A DNA stretch of 64,000 bases from Prosthecobacter dejongeii (GTDB lineage: Bacteria > Verrucomicrobiota > Verrucomicrobiia > Verrucomicrobiales > Verrucomicrobiaceae), in NCBI RefSeq assembly GCF_014203045.1, contig NZ_JACHIF010000010.1, positions 208,972 to 272,971 on the forward strand, given 5' to 3'. The position numbers were made by a program, and so were the translations under genes. Each line of letters begins with the position of its first letter. Within the stretch, counting starts at the first letter, position 1. The notes beneath the pieces were generated by a model. It searched no databases. It was not told where the DNA came from and saw only the letters and a program-made list of their open reading frames with translations. This document shows, in pieces, positions 7,173 to 16,771 of the stretch.

Positions 7173-10100
7173 TCACTTCTTCGCCTTGGTGGCGATGGCT
7201 TTGTAGTAGCTTTCGATAGCGGCGCGGTACTCTGGAGCTGCTTCACTGCGAGTGGCTTCGCTGAGATCCGCCGCCATTTTGCTGGGCAGGTGGCCCCAGT
7301 CGCCATTGACCAAGATGGCATCGGCTCCCAGCACACCTTCCACGATTTTCATGGACTGGTTTCCCCCTTCACCGTCCGAGGGCTGGGTGGGATCATTCGG
7401 GTTAGGTTTGTTCTGATTCTGAGCCTGCTGCTGACCTGGCTGTTGTGAGCCTGGTGTTTGCCCCTGATTGCGCTGATTAGCCATGGACTGCTGCTGGCTT
7501 TGCTGGGCATCGGCGAGGCTTTGCTGCGCTTTCTGCTGTTGATTGCCGCCCGGCTGCTGCTGCTGTCCGGATTGGGATTCCTGCTGCTGACCAGCCTGCC
7601 CTTGCTGCGGATTCAGGGTCTGGTCGAGTTGATCCAGAGCCTGGGCTAAAAGTGCGCCCTGGATGTCCTGAAAAGGATTGACCGAGGTGGCAGGTAGGGT
7701 CGCCGTCGCGGTGGCTTCAGCAGCTTTAGCAGCCTGGGCGGCGGTGGCCTGGGCCTCTGGGCCGATGGGTTTTTGCGGCTGCCCTGGTTGACCTTTGGCG
7801 ACTTGAGCCTGCTGCTGGAGTTGATTGCTTGCCTGAGCTGCCTGCTGGGCGGCTTCTTTTTGACCAAGCCGCTGCTGGTGACGAGAAACACGCGCGAGAT
7901 CATGAGCCGCTTTTTCCGCGGCGAGGCCGATGTTGCTCGGCTGCTGAGCCTCTGCGGCGACGGCCTGCTCACTGGTCAAGGCGACTTGTTTGGAAAGCTC
8001 GGCCAACGACTTTTGCATGGCGGGATTTTTAGGTAGCTCCTTCTCCAGTTCAGCCAAAACCGCCGCTGGATTTTGACTCGCATCTTGAGCCATTTCCGCG
8101 AGTTCCTGGGCGCGTTTGTAGGCCTCCTCCAGAGATTCTTGCACGCCTAGGTCCTTCTCCATATTTTGCATGGCAGCCAGTTCCTGTTCGGTCAGTTTCT
8201 GCCCATCTTCTGCCTTGGCCATGTTTTGGGCCAGTTGATCCAGAGCCTGTGCGGTTTGCTGCTGCGCCTGCGCTGCCTGGTTCAAATTTTGGGCTTGTGG
8301 CTGGCTCTGTTGGGCCTGAGCAGCTTGCTTGAGATTCTGAGCGATTTGAGGAGCCTTCTGCTGCATCTGAGCCAGAGCCACATCCGCCATGCGGGCCATC
8401 TGGCGCTGTGCATCTTCTTGAAGGTTGGCGGCATTGGCCTCCTGGCGGAGGGCGGCTTGCAAGGATTCCATTTGCTCGGCATTTTCAGCCGTCTCGGCTT
8501 GTAGAGCCTGGGCAGACTGGGCCACTTCAGCCACGGGCTTGTTCGCTTCCGCTTCAGCCGCTGCCGCTTGAGTAGCCTCCTGAGTGGCTTTTAAATCCTG
8601 GGCCACGGCTTTCATCATATCACTCACGTCTGGGGTGAGCTGAGCCAGCGTCTCGCGTGCGTCGGCAGTCTGGGCCTGAAGCTGCTGGGCGAACTGTGAT
8701 ACTTTTTGTTCGGCCTCCGCTGAGATCCGCTGCGCGGCCTCTACATTCAAAGGTTGGTTAGGCTGCTGCGCCGACTGGCGAGCAAGAGCCTGGAGCAGAT
8801 CGGCTGCTTGGCGACTCGTATCTGAGGCTTGTTGCGCTGTGTTGGCCATGGGTTGATCCGGCACTTTCAGACGGCGGAGCATGTCAGGCACTTGCCGGAG
8901 CGCCTCACTGGCTGCGCGGGCGTCATCCGTCGCTTGAGTGGGGCTGGCTGCTTGCGAAGGATCTGGATTTGCAGCCGCTTCAGCGATGGCCTCCACAGCG
9001 GTTTGAGTGAGAGCATCCGCCTCTAACATGCGACTGAGCTGCGTCAACTGATCCACTTTTTGCTGAGCCGCGGCAATGACAGCGGCATCTTTGGGCAATG
9101 TGGCGGTTTCACGAGCAAGCTGGCCCGCAGCACGGCTGGCACGATTTGCATCCAGCGCAGCTTCGGTATTTGTGCGCTGGTTTTGCTCACGCAAAACGGC
9201 TTGGTCTTCCAGTTGCTTCGCCGCCTGGCCCAGCTCCTTTTCAGCCCGCTGCGTGGCCGTTTCATTTTCCCTGCTCAGCTTCTGTCGCCCCTTGGGATCT
9301 TTCGCCTCTGCGGTGGCTTGGGAAAGAGCATCCCGGGCTTCATTCAGTGCGATAATGGCGGGATTTTCCTGTCGTGCGAGCTGTTCACGCAATTGGTTAG
9401 CGCGATGGCCTGCATTTTCAGCCATGGCACGCATGGCTTCCGCGGAGCGACTGAGACGCTGCCGATGATTGTCCGCAGCTCCATAGAGGTGCTCGGGGCT
9501 TTTGGTCTGGTCAGGTTTATCTAGGCTCGCGCCCAAGTCATTGGCGGTCTCGACCAACTGTTTGCGCATGTCTTCCACCTGTTTTTGCTGCCCGCCATCC
9601 AGCACGGGTTTCAGTGATTCCATTTCTTGCCGTAGGGCTTCACTAGCAGCAATGGCCGCACGCTGCTGTTCTTGCCATTTGGGGCGCTGGCTGCTATCGC
9701 GGTTGGCAGTCAGCGATTGCTCCGTGAGCAAAGCTTCCTGACGACTGAGTTGCTGCGCTGCCTGAGCGACGATCTTGGCATTGTCTTCCGTGGCAAAAGC
9801 GCGGGCAGCTTGGGCGATCGCTTCTGCATCGCCCCCAGCTTCACTGGCTGCCCGGCGCAGTCCTTCGGTGCTTTCCAGATCCTTTTCCGTGAGGCTTTGC
9901 ATTTGCGGCAGCGACTCATTCCGCAGATGCGCCAGCCGCTCCCCCAGCACCTGAACTTCCATGCTATCCAGATGTGTGGGTGCGGACTGAGCCGCCTGCT
10001 TGAGTTGGGTCCAAAGATCTTCGGCACGATCCGTCACCTGCTGAAGTTCCGCCTGGGCGCGTGCAACGGTGGATTCAGGAGCTTCACCCGCTTTTTTACG

Positions 10101-11732
10101 GGCCGTTTTCTGCACCTGATCCATCGCCTTACGCAGCTCACGCGTCTGCTCAGAAAGCGCGGTGGCCTGCTGGGCCAGGCGGCGCATGTCCTGCGCCCAT
10201 TGGCGATGTTGGGGATCCACCGTCTGCTCCAAAATGATGACCCGAACGACGGGTGATTCCGTCGTCAGCCCTTTCAGATCTGTCGCCACCAGTTTGATCA
10301 GTAGCGCATCGCCTGGCTTCACCTGTAATGGGGCCAGGGGTAATGTAGTTTGCAGAGGGCATTCCTTGCCTGGTTTGCTCAACAGCAGACGCTGCTGCCA
10401 GTCCGCTCCATTCACAGCATGGGCGATCTGCACTGTGGCCAAACCGACATCATCACTGGCCAGCCCCTGCACCCGCACCGTTTCATCCGCCATGAGGGAA
10501 ATTTGCTCCAGGGGTTCTAAGATCTGCACCACGGGTGGTAGATCAGGAATCGTCATGATCTGCCAGGGAGAACTTTCCTCATTATTAAAGCCAGTTTCTT
10601 CAGCCGTCAGTGCACTGCGCCAGGACTCATGTTCAGGCCGGATGGGTAGCTCCCCCGTGAGAAAACCGTCCGCGCCTTGGTTCATCGCGATCGCTTCAGG
10701 ATGATCCGCATGGTCAGGATTGATCAATAACCAAGCTTCAGACACTTTTTGGTTAGGCTTCAACTTCAACCGCACGGTACTGCCATCTAGGGCCTCCACA
10801 TCCCCACGCTCTTCGGTCAGGACCATTTCCGGAAGACCTGAGTAGGCGGGAGGCACCACGGTCTTCACAAATTCTGTGACTCGTGGTCGAGACCGGGCCG
10901 AAAGCGTATGCCAGGGAGAAATAGCATCGCCCGCTAGCACGCGATAACGCAGGTCCCCTTGCCCGATGGCCACAAGGCCTGAATAGCGAGTATCGTGGCT
11001 GCGCAACAATTCCGTGCGGCGTGCAGGACTGCCCTGCGTTTCTGTTTCGATAAGAACGGTTCCAGGCTGTGGACCCGTGATGTTCGCCACGATCTCTAGC
11101 TCTGAAGCAAAGGGCACCAGGGTGCTGGCGGGGTTGGGTTCGACAATGCTGATTTTGACGCTGGAAGGACGTTGCAGATTGGCAAAGGGGATAGCTGCCC
11201 GAGCCAGGAAACCGGGCAAATGCAGCGCCGGGATGAAACTGAGCGCGATGACGAGTACCACGGTTGCGCCCAACCCGACTAACCAGGGTTTCAGCGACCG
11301 CAGGGGCAAAACGGTTCGCAAATCTAGGCGCTCCATCTGCGCAGCCACCTCATCCTGCAACTGGGAACGAAACTCTGCCGAGCCGCTTCCCTTCCCTTCC
11401 GCTAACTCCACGGCAGCCAGCAGGCGCTCGCGCAAGTCGGGCGAGACACTTTCCAGCAAACGTGCCGTTCCTAGCGCATCCCGACCAAACGCCAGATGCC
11501 GCAAGGCCACCCACCAAGCGATGAATGCGCCCCCGAAGTAAGCCAGCAGCGTGAGCCAAGGGCGCAGGGGTTCCGGCATGAACCAGGCCCGATCCAGCAG
11601 GGCAATAGCTGTCCAGCAACCAAGTGCCACCAAAATTAAGGCCAGCCCTGCCCGAAGGATAAGCAAACGCTGGCGACGAGCACGAAAAGCCTGGAGCGCC
11701 TGGGCGGTGGCGGGACGGAGAGAGAGATTCAT
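7173..11732 (-). CDS. Giant coiled-coil membrane protein, DUF4175-like (1,519 residues)
   Basis: Two membrane helices near the N-terminus (about residues 25-75) are followed by a third hydrophobic segment around 145-170. A beta-rich, Ig-like region follows (about 190-500, with PPAYSGLPE and PPVVQILEP motifs). The next roughly 800 residues are predicted alpha-helical coiled coil, extremely rich in Ala, Gln, Glu and Leu, then a Gln-rich low-complexity segment (about 1330-1450). The last 55 residues are a compact conserved-looking tail (GDWGHLPSKMAADLSEATRS). Proteins of this architecture, often annotated DUF4175, occur in Verrucomicrobiota and Planctomycetota; their role is unknown, though an envelope scaffold is plausible. 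It is divergent from the toroid protein at 11944, with about 210 bp between them. Confidence 0.75.
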   Translation of the reverse strand: MNLSLRPATAQALQAFRARRQRLLILRAGLALILVALGCWTAIALLDRAWFMPEPLRPWLTLLAYFGGAFIAWWVALRHLAFGRDALGTARLLESVSPDLRERLLAAVELAEGKGSGSAEFRSQLQDEVAAQMERLDLRTVLPLRSLKPWLVGLGATVVLVIALSFIPALHLPGFLARAAIPFANLQRPSSVKISIVEPNPASTLVPFASELEIVANITGPQPGTVLIETETQGSPARRTELLRSHDTRYSGLVAIGQGDLRYRVLAGDAISPWHTLSARSRPRVTEFVKTVVPPAYSGLPEMVLTEERGDVEALDGSTVRLKLKPNQKVSEAWLLINPDHADHPEAIAMNQGADGFLTGELPIRPEHESWRSALTAEETGFNNEESSPWQIMTIPDLPPVVQILEPLEQISLMADETVRVQGLASDDVGLATVQIAHAVNGADWQQRLLLSKPGKECPLQTTLPLAPLQVKPGDALLIKLVATDLKGLTTESPVVRVIILEQTVDPQHRQWAQDMRRLAQQATALSEQTRELRKAMDQVQKTARKKAGEAPESTVARAQAELQQVTDRAEDLWTQLKQAAQSAPTHLDSMEVQVLGERLAHLRNESLPQMQSLTEKDLESTEGLRRAASEAGGDAEAIAQAARAFATEDNAKIVAQAAQQLSRQEALLTEQSLTANRDSSQRPKWQEQQRAAIAASEALRQEMESLKPVLDGGQQKQVEDMRKQLVETANDLGASLDKPDQTKSPEHLYGAADNHRQRLSRSAEAMRAMAENAGHRANQLREQLARQENPAIIALNEARDALSQATAEAKDPKGRQKLSRENETATQRAEKELGQAAKQLEDQAVLREQNQRTNTEAALDANRASRAAGQLARETATLPKDAAVIAAAQQKVDQLTQLSRMLEADALTQTAVEAIAEAAANPDPSQAASPTQATDDARAASEALRQVPDMLRRLKVPDQPMANTAQQASDTSRQAADLLQALARQSAQQPNQPLNVEAAQRISAEAEQKVSQFAQQLQAQTADARETLAQLTPDVSDMMKAVAQDLKATQEATQAAAAEAEANKPVAEVAQSAQALQAETAENAEQMESLQAALRQEANAANLQEDAQRQMARMADVALAQMQQKAPQIAQNLKQAAQAQQSQPQAQNLNQAAQAQQQTAQALDQLAQNMAKAEDGQKLTEQELAAMQNMEKDLGVQESLEEAYKRAQELAEMAQDASQNPAAVLAELEKELPKNPAMQKSLAELSKQVALTSEQAVAAEAQQPSNIGLAAEKAAHDLARVSRHQQRLGQKEAAQQAAQASNQLQQQAQVAKGQPGQPQKPIGPEAQATAAQAAKAAEATATATLPATSVNPFQDIQGALLAQALDQLDQTLNPQQGQAGQQQESQSGQQQQPGGNQQQKAQQSLADAQQSQQQSMANQRNQGQTPGSQQPGQQQAQNQNKPNPNDPTQPSDGEGGNQSMKIVEGVLGADAILVNGDWGHLPSKMAADLSEATRSEAAPEYRAAIESYYKAIATKAKK

Positions 11733-11888
11733 TAGGAAAGAGGCAGGCAGTAAACGCTGGTAGCAGCCCCGTTTTTCGGGACGCTTTGGACCATTTTAAA
11801 GAAAGAGTCCGCTACAGATTAGCACTTTTCGTTCTCTCAACTCCAAGAATCGGCGTGCTGACACGTCTCTTTGCGAAGGCGAATACTC

Positions 11889-11918
11889 TTGCTTCAAGAG
11901 AATTTTCCCGGTTATCCT
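11889..11918 (+). promoter_or_regulatory. Possible sigma70-type promoter of the toroid-fold protein gene
   Basis: TTGCTT at 11889-11894 and TATCCT at 11913-11918 are separated by 18 bp, ending 25 bp before the ATG at 11944. The elements are imperfect and the call rests on position only. Confidence 0.3.
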
Positions 11919-11943
11919 GCACCCGAACGTATTTTATCCCCTC

Positions 11944-13800
11944 ATGGACCCTAACCAGCCACCTTCTGGCCAACCTGCCCCAGATGCTTTTGTGCCCCCG
12001 CCTCCTGGCGGCACCCAGCCATTAGGCCATCCTCCAGGATATCCGACCTCTGGGAATCTAGGCTATCCTGTGCAAGGAAACAACCTGGGCTACCCCGTCC
12101 AGCCCGGCATGATGCCGCCGCCACCTGCGGGATACCCCGCGCCTTCGGCCACCTCAGGCCCCGTGCCTGTGGCCGCTGTGGAAGAAGATCAAGCCGTGGC
12201 CCTCCATGCAGCCCCAGGCGAAATGTATCACCCGCCGGCGCTCAACCATTTTGAAACCGTGAAACCACCCAATGCTCTGGTTAAAGCCTGGCGCAAGGTA
12301 GGCGGTGGCTCTTTGACCCTCAGCTTGGCCATTCACGCGGGTATCCTCATCGTGGGCGGTGCTATCGTGGTCAGCACGCAGATGATTCAGAAGCAGGTGG
12401 ACTTCCTGCCTGGTGGCGGCACGCAGCAGGGAGCGCAGGCCTCTGCAGAGATGCAGCACAAGGTGCAGCAGAAGAAGCGGACATCGCTGAACAAGACGAT
12501 GCCGATGAAGAAGATCGTGAGCACGAGCCAGAACTCGGCCGTGACGCTGCCAGATGCGCCGCCAGATCTGCTGGATGTGCCGGATGTGAGCTCGATGCTG
12601 GGAGGCGGAAGCCTGGGCAGTGGAGGTTTTGGCAAAGCAGGAGCTGGTGGTGGCTTTGGCACTGGGATGGGCATGGGCGGGATGCAGGGCTTTGTGACTT
12701 TGCCACCTTCCATGCGCAGTCGCTGCTCCCCGCAGGAGCGTTTGAAAAAACTGGCTGACAGCGGTGGCAGTCCCGAGTGTGAACGTGCGGTTTCCGCCTC
12801 CCTGGAATGGCTGAAGCAGAAACAGGGGCCTGATGGTGCCTGGAATGGCATGGGCAGCAAGTCCGCCATGACCGGCCTTGCCCTCCTTTGCTACTTAGGC
12901 CGCTGTGAAACACCGGATTCTCCCTTCTATGGAGACACGGTAATGAAGGGCATTCTCTTCCTGATCGAGACTAGCAAAAAGAATCCCCACGGGATGATCT
13001 GTGAAGACATCTACAACAACGGCTCCACCTACGCTCACGGCATCGCCACTTACGCCTTGGGTGAAATGTACACCTTGGCACGTTTGGGCAGCAAGGAGCT
13101 GCCAGGCATGCGTGAAGCTTTTGAAAAAGGCGTGAAGTTGATCATCGACAATCAAAATGAGCGGGGCTCATGGACCTACGGCGGCAAGGACGCAGGCATG
13201 ACCACGGCCTACACGAAAAACAGCAAAGGAGAAGACCTCTCTGTGGCAGGCTGGCAATTCCAGGCGCTGAAAGCCGCCAAGAACTCGGGCCTCAAAATTC
13301 AAGGCCTCGACTCTGCCATCAAGAAATGCACGGAGTATGTGCTGGCCAAGCAGACCAAAGACGGCGGTTTTGGCAATCCTGACCGTGACAAACACTACAA
13401 TCAATGGAGCCTCACGGGAGCCGGCTCTCTGGCTCTGCAAACCATGTCCAAAGGCCACACCGCGCCACTGAAAAAGGCCATCGGTTTCCTCCGGGAGTTC
13501 CTCGAAGCAGAGCCTCTGGACTGGAATAAAAACTGCAACCCTTACTGCTGGTATTACTACACCCAGACCTTCTTCCAGGCTGGGGGCGATGACTGGAAAT
13601 TTTACAATCAACAATTCCTGCCACAGATCCTGGCCGCGCAGCAGCCCGATGGCAGCTTTAAAAAAGGTCGCCCAAACTGGCCTGCTGGCGATGCTACCGA
13701 TCCCGTTTACCGCCAAGCTCTCTGCACCCTCATGCTGGAGGTCTATTACCGTTACCTGAAAGTGGCGGATCGCGACGAAGAAAGCTTCTTTGATCGTTAG
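11944..13800 (+). CDS. Membrane-anchored prenyltransferase/squalene-oxidase-repeat protein
   Basis: The N-terminal 110 residues are rich in Pro, Gly and Tyr (repeated GYP units). One membrane helix (SLAIHAGILIVGGAIVV, about residues 120-145) and a Gly-rich linker follow. The C-terminal half, from about residue 275, is an alpha/alpha toroid with the repeats found in squalene-hopene cyclases and prenyltransferases: QKQGPDGAWNG, NQNERGSWTYGG, AKQTKDGGFGNP and AAQQPDGSFKKG. It lacks an obvious DxDD cyclase motif, so a role as a toroid binding domain rather than a terpene cyclase is more likely. Comparable proteins occur in Planctomycetota and Verrucomicrobiota near DUF4175-like giants; here the partner is divergently encoded, suggesting a shared envelope function. 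Confidence 0.78.
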   Translation: MDPNQPPSGQPAPDAFVPPPPGGTQPLGHPPGYPTSGNLGYPVQGNNLGYPVQPGMMPPPPAGYPAPSATSGPVPVAAVEEDQAVALHAAPGEMYHPPALNHFETVKPPNALVKAWRKVGGGSLTLSLAIHAGILIVGGAIVVSTQMIQKQVDFLPGGGTQQGAQASAEMQHKVQQKKRTSLNKTMPMKKIVSTSQNSAVTLPDAPPDLLDVPDVSSMLGGGSLGSGGFGKAGAGGGFGTGMGMGGMQGFVTLPPSMRSRCSPQERLKKLADSGGSPECERAVSASLEWLKQKQGPDGAWNGMGSKSAMTGLALLCYLGRCETPDSPFYGDTVMKGILFLIETSKKNPHGMICEDIYNNGSTYAHGIATYALGEMYTLARLGSKELPGMREAFEKGVKLIIDNQNERGSWTYGGKDAGMTTAYTKNSKGEDLSVAGWQFQALKAAKNSGLKIQGLDSAIKKCTEYVLAKQTKDGGFGNPDRDKHYNQWSLTGAGSLALQTMSKGHTAPLKKAIGFLREFLEAEPLDWNKNCNPYCWYYYTQTFFQAGGDDWKFYNQQFLPQILAAQQPDGSFKKGRPNWPAGDATDPVYRQALCTLMLEVYYRYLKVADRDEESFFDR

Positions 13801-13863
13801 TCTTCATCCTTGCCAGTGCAGATTCTGGATGCAGATCCCTTATGCCTCCGCCAGCATGGGGGC

Positions 13864-15294
13864 ATGAGTACAGATGCCTCCTCACCCTCTCATTTTGATT
13901 TCATTGTCATCGGCGGTGGCAGTGGCGGCTACGCAGCGGCACGCACGGCCCATTCGTTAGGCCTCAGCGTCGCCGTGGTGGATGGGGCCGCAGAGCTGGG
14001 GGGCCTGTGCATCCTACGGGGTTGCATGCCGAGCAAAACGCTGATCGAATCTGCAGATCGCAACCTTAGCATTCGCCGAGCTTCCGAATTTGGTCTTCAT
14101 GCGCAATCTCAGGGGGTTGACATCCGGGCCATCCGGGAGCGCAAACGCACCCTCATCGCCGACTTCGCCGGTTACCGCCAGCAACAGCTCCAAGACGGGC
14201 GTTTCACACTGTATCGTGCCCACGCATCTTTCACGGATGCACACACGGTGGAACTGCAGCCGCAAGATGGCTCGGCCTCCTTTCAACTGACCGGCAAGAC
14301 TTTCTGCATCGCCACAGGCTCCGTCCCCAGCGTCCCCCCGATTCCAGGTCTTGCGGAGTCCGGTTACTGGACCAGTGATGAAGTGCTGGATGCTGAGGCC
14401 CTGCCGGAATCCTTTGCCGTTCTGGGTGGTGGTGCCATCGCTCTGGAAATGGCACATTACCTGGAAGGGGTAGGCCGCAAGGTCACCCTCATCCAGCGCG
14501 GTCCCCAGTTCCTCACCGGACTGGACGCGGAATGCAGTGCCGTTTTGGAACAAGCCTACGCTCACCGTGGCATCACCTGCCACCTTGGCACCAGCATCCA
14601 CAAAGTCACGACTGCCCATGGTCGTCGGCACATTGAGTATCAGCACGAGGGCAAAGAAAAGAGCATCACAGTGGATCAAATCCTGGTGGCTATGGGGCGT
14701 AGCCCAGCCACCGATGGCTTGAATCTAGAGGCCGCCAAAGTCAGCCTCACCCAAAAGAAGATCGCGGTAAAGCCAACGATGCAAAGCACCCAGCCGCACA
14801 TCTTTGCAGCCGGGGATGTGTGCAGCCCTCTAGATGTGGTGCATGTGGCCATCCAACAGGGAGAAATCGCCGCACGCAATGCCCACCGTCTCATTCAGGG
14901 ACAACCTGTGGAGGAAGAAACCGACTATCGCCTGCTACTCTTTGGGGTCTTTTCCCATCCGCAGGTCGCTGCCGTCGGTGCAGGCGCAGCGGATTTGGAA
15001 AAAGCAGGCACACCTTTCGTTTCTGCCAGTTATCCCTTCAATGATCATGGCAAGTCCATGTGCATGGGTGAGACGGAAGGATTTGTCAAAATGCATGCGC
15101 ACCGCGAAACGGGCGAAATCCTCGGTGCAACCTGCGTGGGCCCTCACGCAACCGAACTGATTCACGAGGTCGTCATCGCCATGCATTACCGATCCAAGGT
15201 GCAGGACTTCCTGGCCATCCCTCACTATCACCCGACCCTGAGTGAAATCTGGACCTACCCCGCAGAGGAATGTGCGGATCAACTTGAAGCCTGA
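13864..15294 (+). CDS. Pyridine nucleotide-disulfide oxidoreductase, dihydrolipoamide-dehydrogenase/mercuric-reductase type
   Basis: I start at the ATG at 13864, which places the FAD-binding GGGSGGYAAA motif about 15 residues in, as usual; an upstream in-frame ATG at 13810 would add 18 residues. The redox-active CILRGC disulfide follows at about residue 45-50, then a central NAD(P)H-binding glycine motif (VLGGGAIALEMA) and a second FAD motif (IFAAGDV). The C-terminal dimerisation domain contains HYHPTLSEIW, which provides the His-Glu pair of two-cysteine flavoenzymes. It is about 476 residues, normal for the family. No lipoyl-dependent dehydrogenase subunits are nearby and no heavy-metal-binding cysteines extend the ends, so the electron acceptor is unknown; a stand-alone disulfide reductase is the safest call. 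Confidence 0.88.
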   Translation: MSTDASSPSHFDFIVIGGGSGGYAAARTAHSLGLSVAVVDGAAELGGLCILRGCMPSKTLIESADRNLSIRRASEFGLHAQSQGVDIRAIRERKRTLIADFAGYRQQQLQDGRFTLYRAHASFTDAHTVELQPQDGSASFQLTGKTFCIATGSVPSVPPIPGLAESGYWTSDEVLDAEALPESFAVLGGGAIALEMAHYLEGVGRKVTLIQRGPQFLTGLDAECSAVLEQAYAHRGITCHLGTSIHKVTTAHGRRHIEYQHEGKEKSITVDQILVAMGRSPATDGLNLEAAKVSLTQKKIAVKPTMQSTQPHIFAAGDVCSPLDVVHVAIQQGEIAARNAHRLIQGQPVEEETDYRLLLFGVFSHPQVAAVGAGAADLEKAGTPFVSASYPFNDHGKSMCMGETEGFVKMHAHRETGEILGATCVGPHATELIHEVVIAMHYRSKVQDFLAIPHYHPTLSEIWTYPAEECADQLEA

Positions 15295-15355
15295 AATCAC
15301 ACTCATGCCATTCCGGCATGACACTCATTCCCAAAGACTATTTTAATTATAGATT

Positions 15356-15386
15356 ATGGATTCTATGCTGAATCAGCATAATCCAT
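15356..15386 (+). promoter_or_regulatory. Nested inverted repeat covering the start codon of the porin gene
   Basis: TATGCTGA (15364-15371) and TCAGCATA (15373-15380) form a perfect 8-bp inverted repeat. ATGGAT (15356-15361) and ATCCAT (15381-15386) extend the stem outward beyond a two-base bulge. The outer arm ends on the first two bases of the ATG at 15385. The same segment also allows GATTATG/CATAATC and GATTC/GAATC pairings. No Shine-Dalgarno is visible upstream. A translational hairpin or a repressor operator are both possible. Confidence 0.5.
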
Positions 15387-16722
15387 GAAATGCCCGATCA
15401 AATTCTTTCTTTATTTGCTGTTAGGCACTTCAGGCCTTGCCCTCAGAGCTTTGGCAGGAGATCAAACACCCGAAGCCATTCTTCTCCCAGAAAAAGACCC
15501 TTTAGTCTTTAACTTTCAGGCACGTGTGCGCGGAGAATGGCGGGAAAACGTTTTTGACTTTAATAACAGCGCCAACGCTGCCACCGATGACACTTGGCTC
15601 CTGCATCGTATCCGAGTCGGCATGGAATGGCAGGTCCTGCCCTGGCTTAAAATCTCCATCCAAGGACAGGATGTCCGTGAATCTTTCTCGGACCGAGCAG
15701 ATGTGCCTAACCAAATGGGTGCTGAAGGAGACGACGCTTTTGACCTACGCCTCGGGAATCTCGAAATCGGTGACCCTAAACATCTCTCGCTCAAACTGGG
15801 GCGTCAGGTGCTTGCTTATGGAGATGAGCGTCTTGTGGGCCCGCTGGAATGGCTGAATTTCAGCCGCACTTTTGATGCGGTGAAGCTGCACTATCAGGAG
15901 AAAGACTGGTGGCTGGATGCCTTTACCTCCAGCGTGGTGCGCATCCACGAATCTCACTTCAATACCTCCGACTGGCTGGATGGGGAAAACATGCGAGACC
16001 AATTCTTCAGCGGTCTTTATTTCAGCACCACCGCCATCCGTGTGCAGACTACCGATGTTTATGCCTTCCACCTGCACGAAGAAGGATTGGCCGGTGGCAC
16101 CGATTTCATCACCTTAGGGACTCGCTTGAAAGGAGATCCCCTCAAACTCGCAGGGTGGGACTACACCGTCGAAGTCGTCGGCCAAGCAGGCCAGGTTCGT
16201 GGCCAGGACTTGCGTGCCTTCGCCTCTCATTTAGAAGCAGGCTACAATTGGCTGCAAACGCCTTGGAAGCCCCGCGTCGGCCTGGAATACAGCTATGGCA
16301 GTGGTGATGGCGATGCGACCGATGGCCAATCTCATACTTTCCAAAACCTCTTCCCCACGAATCATCCGCCTTATGGGTTTATGGACACCATGTCCTGGCA
16401 GAACATGCACAACATCGTTCTGCGCCTAGCTGCCCAACCTCACCCCAAACTGAAGACGACGCTCGACCTCCATGGCTTTTGGTTAGACGATACAGCAGAC
16501 GCTTGGTACCGAGCCAATGGCACAACGCAAGTCCGCCCCATCAAAGGCTCTGCCAGCAATCAAGCAGGAGCGGAAGTGGACTTTACCATCAGTTCAAAGC
16601 TGACCCAACACCTGGATATGCTCGTCGGTTATAGCCATTTCTTTGCAGGAAGTTACCTCGACGACACGGGCGCAGGTGATGATGCCCACTTTGCTTACAT
16701 CATGCTGACGCTGAACTACTGA
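15385..16722 (+). CDS. Alginate-export (AlgE-type) outer-membrane beta-barrel family protein
   Basis: A signal peptide (KFFLYLLLGTSGLALRALAG) precedes 420 residues of alternating amphipathic beta strands typical of an outer-membrane barrel. The opening segment (ARVRGEWRENVFDF, RIRVGMEWQVLPWLKISIQG) and central LKLGRQVLAYGDERLVGPLEW motif are characteristic of the alginate-export family (PF13372 type), which contains 16- to 18-strand porins for anionic polysaccharides and small organic molecules. The protein ends with an aromatic residue (LTLNY), as barrels do. No alginate-synthesis genes are nearby, so it is better viewed as a substrate-specific porin. The antiporter gene follows at 49 bp on the same strand. 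A structured repeat covers the start codon. Confidence 0.85.
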   Translation: MKCPIKFFLYLLLGTSGLALRALAGDQTPEAILLPEKDPLVFNFQARVRGEWRENVFDFNNSANAATDDTWLLHRIRVGMEWQVLPWLKISIQGQDVRESFSDRADVPNQMGAEGDDAFDLRLGNLEIGDPKHLSLKLGRQVLAYGDERLVGPLEWLNFSRTFDAVKLHYQEKDWWLDAFTSSVVRIHESHFNTSDWLDGENMRDQFFSGLYFSTTAIRVQTTDVYAFHLHEEGLAGGTDFITLGTRLKGDPLKLAGWDYTVEVVGQAGQVRGQDLRAFASHLEAGYNWLQTPWKPRVGLEYSYGSGDGDATDGQSHTFQNLFPTNHPPYGFMDTMSWQNMHNIVLRLAAQPHPKLKTTLDLHGFWLDDTADAWYRANGTTQVRPIKGSASNQAGAEVDFTISSKLTQHLDMLVGYSHFFAGSYLDDTGAGDDAHFAYIMLTLNY

Positions 16723-16771
16723 GCCATTCAATTCCCCATCACTCCTCAATTTCAAATGACTCCACACTCCC

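Noticed and set aside
7458..10704. Several plus-strand open frames of 60-190 residues
   Set aside because: They are shadows caused by the skewed Ala/Gln codon composition of the 1,519-residue coiled-coil gene.
11944..13800. Assignment of the toroid-fold protein as a squalene-hopene cyclase
   Set aside because: It has no visible DxDD catalytic motif, carries a membrane anchor and a proline-rich N-terminus, and no isoprenoid genes are nearby.
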